A DNA stretch of 38,358 bases from DATACN01 sp038215095 (GTDB lineage Bacteria > Actinomycetota > Thermoleophilia > Solirubrobacterales > Thermoleophilaceae), in the NCBI GenBank assembly GCA_038215095.1, contig JBBQRG010000021.1:1-38358 (forward strand). Direction: 5' to 3'. Position 1 is the first letter of the stretch. Each line of letters starts with the position of its first letter. Below, one piece after another: positions 37,613-38,358 of this stretch. The notes beneath the pieces are model-generated. The model saw only the letters and a program-made list of their open reading frames with translations. It was not told the origin of the DNA and searched no databases. The translations under genes and the position numbers were made by a program.

Positions 37613-38113
37613 TCAGTCCGGCGGCGGGCCAGGCGCTCGGCGCATGCTCGCGTTCACGCGAGCTTCCTTCTCCTCGCGGGACTTGGCGTCGCGCGGGCTC
37701 TCGGTGGCCTCCGGAAGCAGGCGCGCGGTCTCGTCCAGCACGCTGCGGCGCTTCTGGAACTTGCGCTCGTAGTCGCGGACGGCCTTGACACGCTGGGCGT
37801 CGGCGCCGTCGAGCTTCTTGGCGACCTGGTCGGCGTCGAGCTTGTCGTAGCCCTCTATCGGCTCAGGGGAGCGCATGTAGCGGAGCTTGTCGAGCACCGG
37901 GGGCCGGTCCTGGTGCGCCCGCTCGTACTCCTCGACGGCCTCGAGCTGCACCTGCGACAGGTCGCGCAGGTGCTTCACGACGTCGTCGGACTTCATGTGG
38001 TCATAGCCCGGGATGGGGAGCCCCTCCGCGTTGTCCGAGTGCGGCTTGTCCGAGCCCGACTCGCCCTGCTCTTCGTCCGGAGAGCGATTGAGAAGACGGT
38101 CGATGATGCTCAC
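37613..38113 (-). CDS. Helical protein with two tandem PGYD repeats
   Basis: 166 residues, GTG 38113 overlapping the upstream stop. Two copies of a ~48-residue unit follow an acidic N-terminal stretch: IPGYDHMKSDDVVKHLRDLS ... VEEYERAHQDRPPVLDKL, and IEGYDKLDADQVAKKLDGAD ... VRDYERKFQKRRSVLDET. Each is predicted as a short helical hairpin ending in Arg-x2-Val-Leu-Asp. I believe the unit resembles an uncharacterised actinobacterial domain (perhaps DUF8129), without certainty. It has no signal peptide or enzyme motif. It shares an operon with the SPFH protein upstream, suggesting a membrane-associated accessory. Confidence 0.75.
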   Translation of the reverse strand: MSIIDRLLNRSPDEEQGESGSDKPHSDNAEGLPIPGYDHMKSDDVVKHLRDLSQVQLEAVEEYERAHQDRPPVLDKLRYMRSPEPIEGYDKLDADQVAKKLDGADAQRVKAVRDYERKFQKRRSVLDETARLLPEATESPRDAKSREEKEARVNASMRRAPGPPPD

Positions 38114-38358
38114 TTGCCCACCCCTTCGTCCTGCATTCCGCCATTGGGTCCGGGCGCCGCCAGGGCGGTGGCGCCGGCTGACTGTGCCGCCTTCTGAAGC
38201 AGCGGTTGGAGCAGGTCGAGCGGGAACGGGAAGACGATCGTGGCGCTTTCGTTGCCGCCGATCTCGCGCAGCGTCTGGAGGTAGCGCAGCTGGATCGTGG
38301 CCGGGTTGCGGCTGATCAGGTCGGCCGCGTCGAGCAGCTTGGCGGCTGCTTGGAACTC
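38110..38358 (-). CDS. SPFH/band-7 (slipin-like) protein, C-terminal fragment
   Basis: The last 82 codons of a gene entering from the right edge. The minus strand reads EFQAAAKLLDAADLISRNPA, TIQLRYLQTLREIGGNESAT, IVFPFPLDLLQPL, then a Gly/Ala tail ending GMQDEGVGK. This is the C-terminal helical and hydrophobic hairpin of prokaryotic stomatin/slipin proteins, which form membrane microdomain rings and often pair with NfeD proteases. The stop overlaps the GTG of the next gene (GTGA). The membrane anchor and SPFH core lie outside the window. Confidence 0.82.
   Translation of the reverse strand, partial: EFQAAAKLLDAADLISRNPATIQLRYLQTLREIGGNESATIVFPFPLDLLQPLLQKAAQSAGATALAAPGPNGGMQDEGVGK

Noticed and set aside
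1..38358. CRISPR arrays, rRNA and complete insertion sequences
   Set aside because: No regularly spaced repeats, rRNA-like stretches or transposase motifs were seen on either strand.

Overview
The window is about 38 kb of high-GC DNA. Two 60-base lines counted by hand give 53% G+C at 8701-8760 in the island and 73% at 31261-31320 in the core. GTGA/ATGA stop-start overlaps, an ANTAR regulator beside an SigB/SigF-type sigma factor, a HutF-type histidine pathway and SPFH/YihY-type envelope genes suggest a high-GC actinobacterium. Thermoleophilia/Solirubrobacterales is my best guess, by inference only. No rRNA, tRNA or CRISPR array was recognised.

1-3342 is core-like: the start of an acyl-CoA dehydrogenase, a small coupled hypothetical gene, a Phd/VapC toxin-antitoxin pair with a palindrome over the antitoxin start, a VOC protein, and glutamine-dependent NAD synthase (nadE).

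3316-13510 is an accessory island. The last 26 bases of nadE recur exactly 830 bases downstream and enclose one cargo gene, as an attachment-site duplication would. The second copy forms the tail of a truncated MutL/MORC-like GHKL ATPase. Next come an Eco29kI-like GIY-YIG restriction enzyme, a Vsr endonuclease and a C5-cytosine methyltransferase, then a one-helix membrane protein, a decayed copy of a neighbouring oxidoreductase tail, the frameshifted N-terminus of a type IIG restriction enzyme, a PD-(D/E)XK nuclease with an EVE-like C-terminus, and a two-gene unit of a winged-helix protein and a HEPN-like protein. About 780 bases without a gene follow.

13511-19050 holds a 1057-residue FAD oxidoreductase/acetoacetate-decarboxylase-like fusion, a SnoaL-like protein with an apparent CTG start, small proteins, and an SDR-polysaccharide deacetylase pair. 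19118-23681 is a coupled redox operon: DUF2231-cytochrome c, small exported protein, ApbE flavin transferase, ferric-reductase-like membrane protein, NuoF-like protein and ferredoxin. It converges on a two-component system. An ANTAR protein with a degenerate receiver and a sigma factor with no in-frame standard start follow, with paired hairpins between them.

27049-34842 is a histidine-utilisation locus. hutH-hutU-def-hutF-hutI are joined by GTGA overlaps. A divergent HAL paralogue lacks the Ala-Ser-Gly triad that makes the MIO cofactor. The pathway needs an N-formylglutamate deformylase; no hutG is present, but a peptide-deformylase-family gene sits exactly in the operon. The end of the window holds a PQQ-propeller lipoprotein, a YihY-type membrane protein, a chimera of a flippase-like N-terminus and sigma region 4, a tandem-repeat helical protein, and the end of an SPFH protein.
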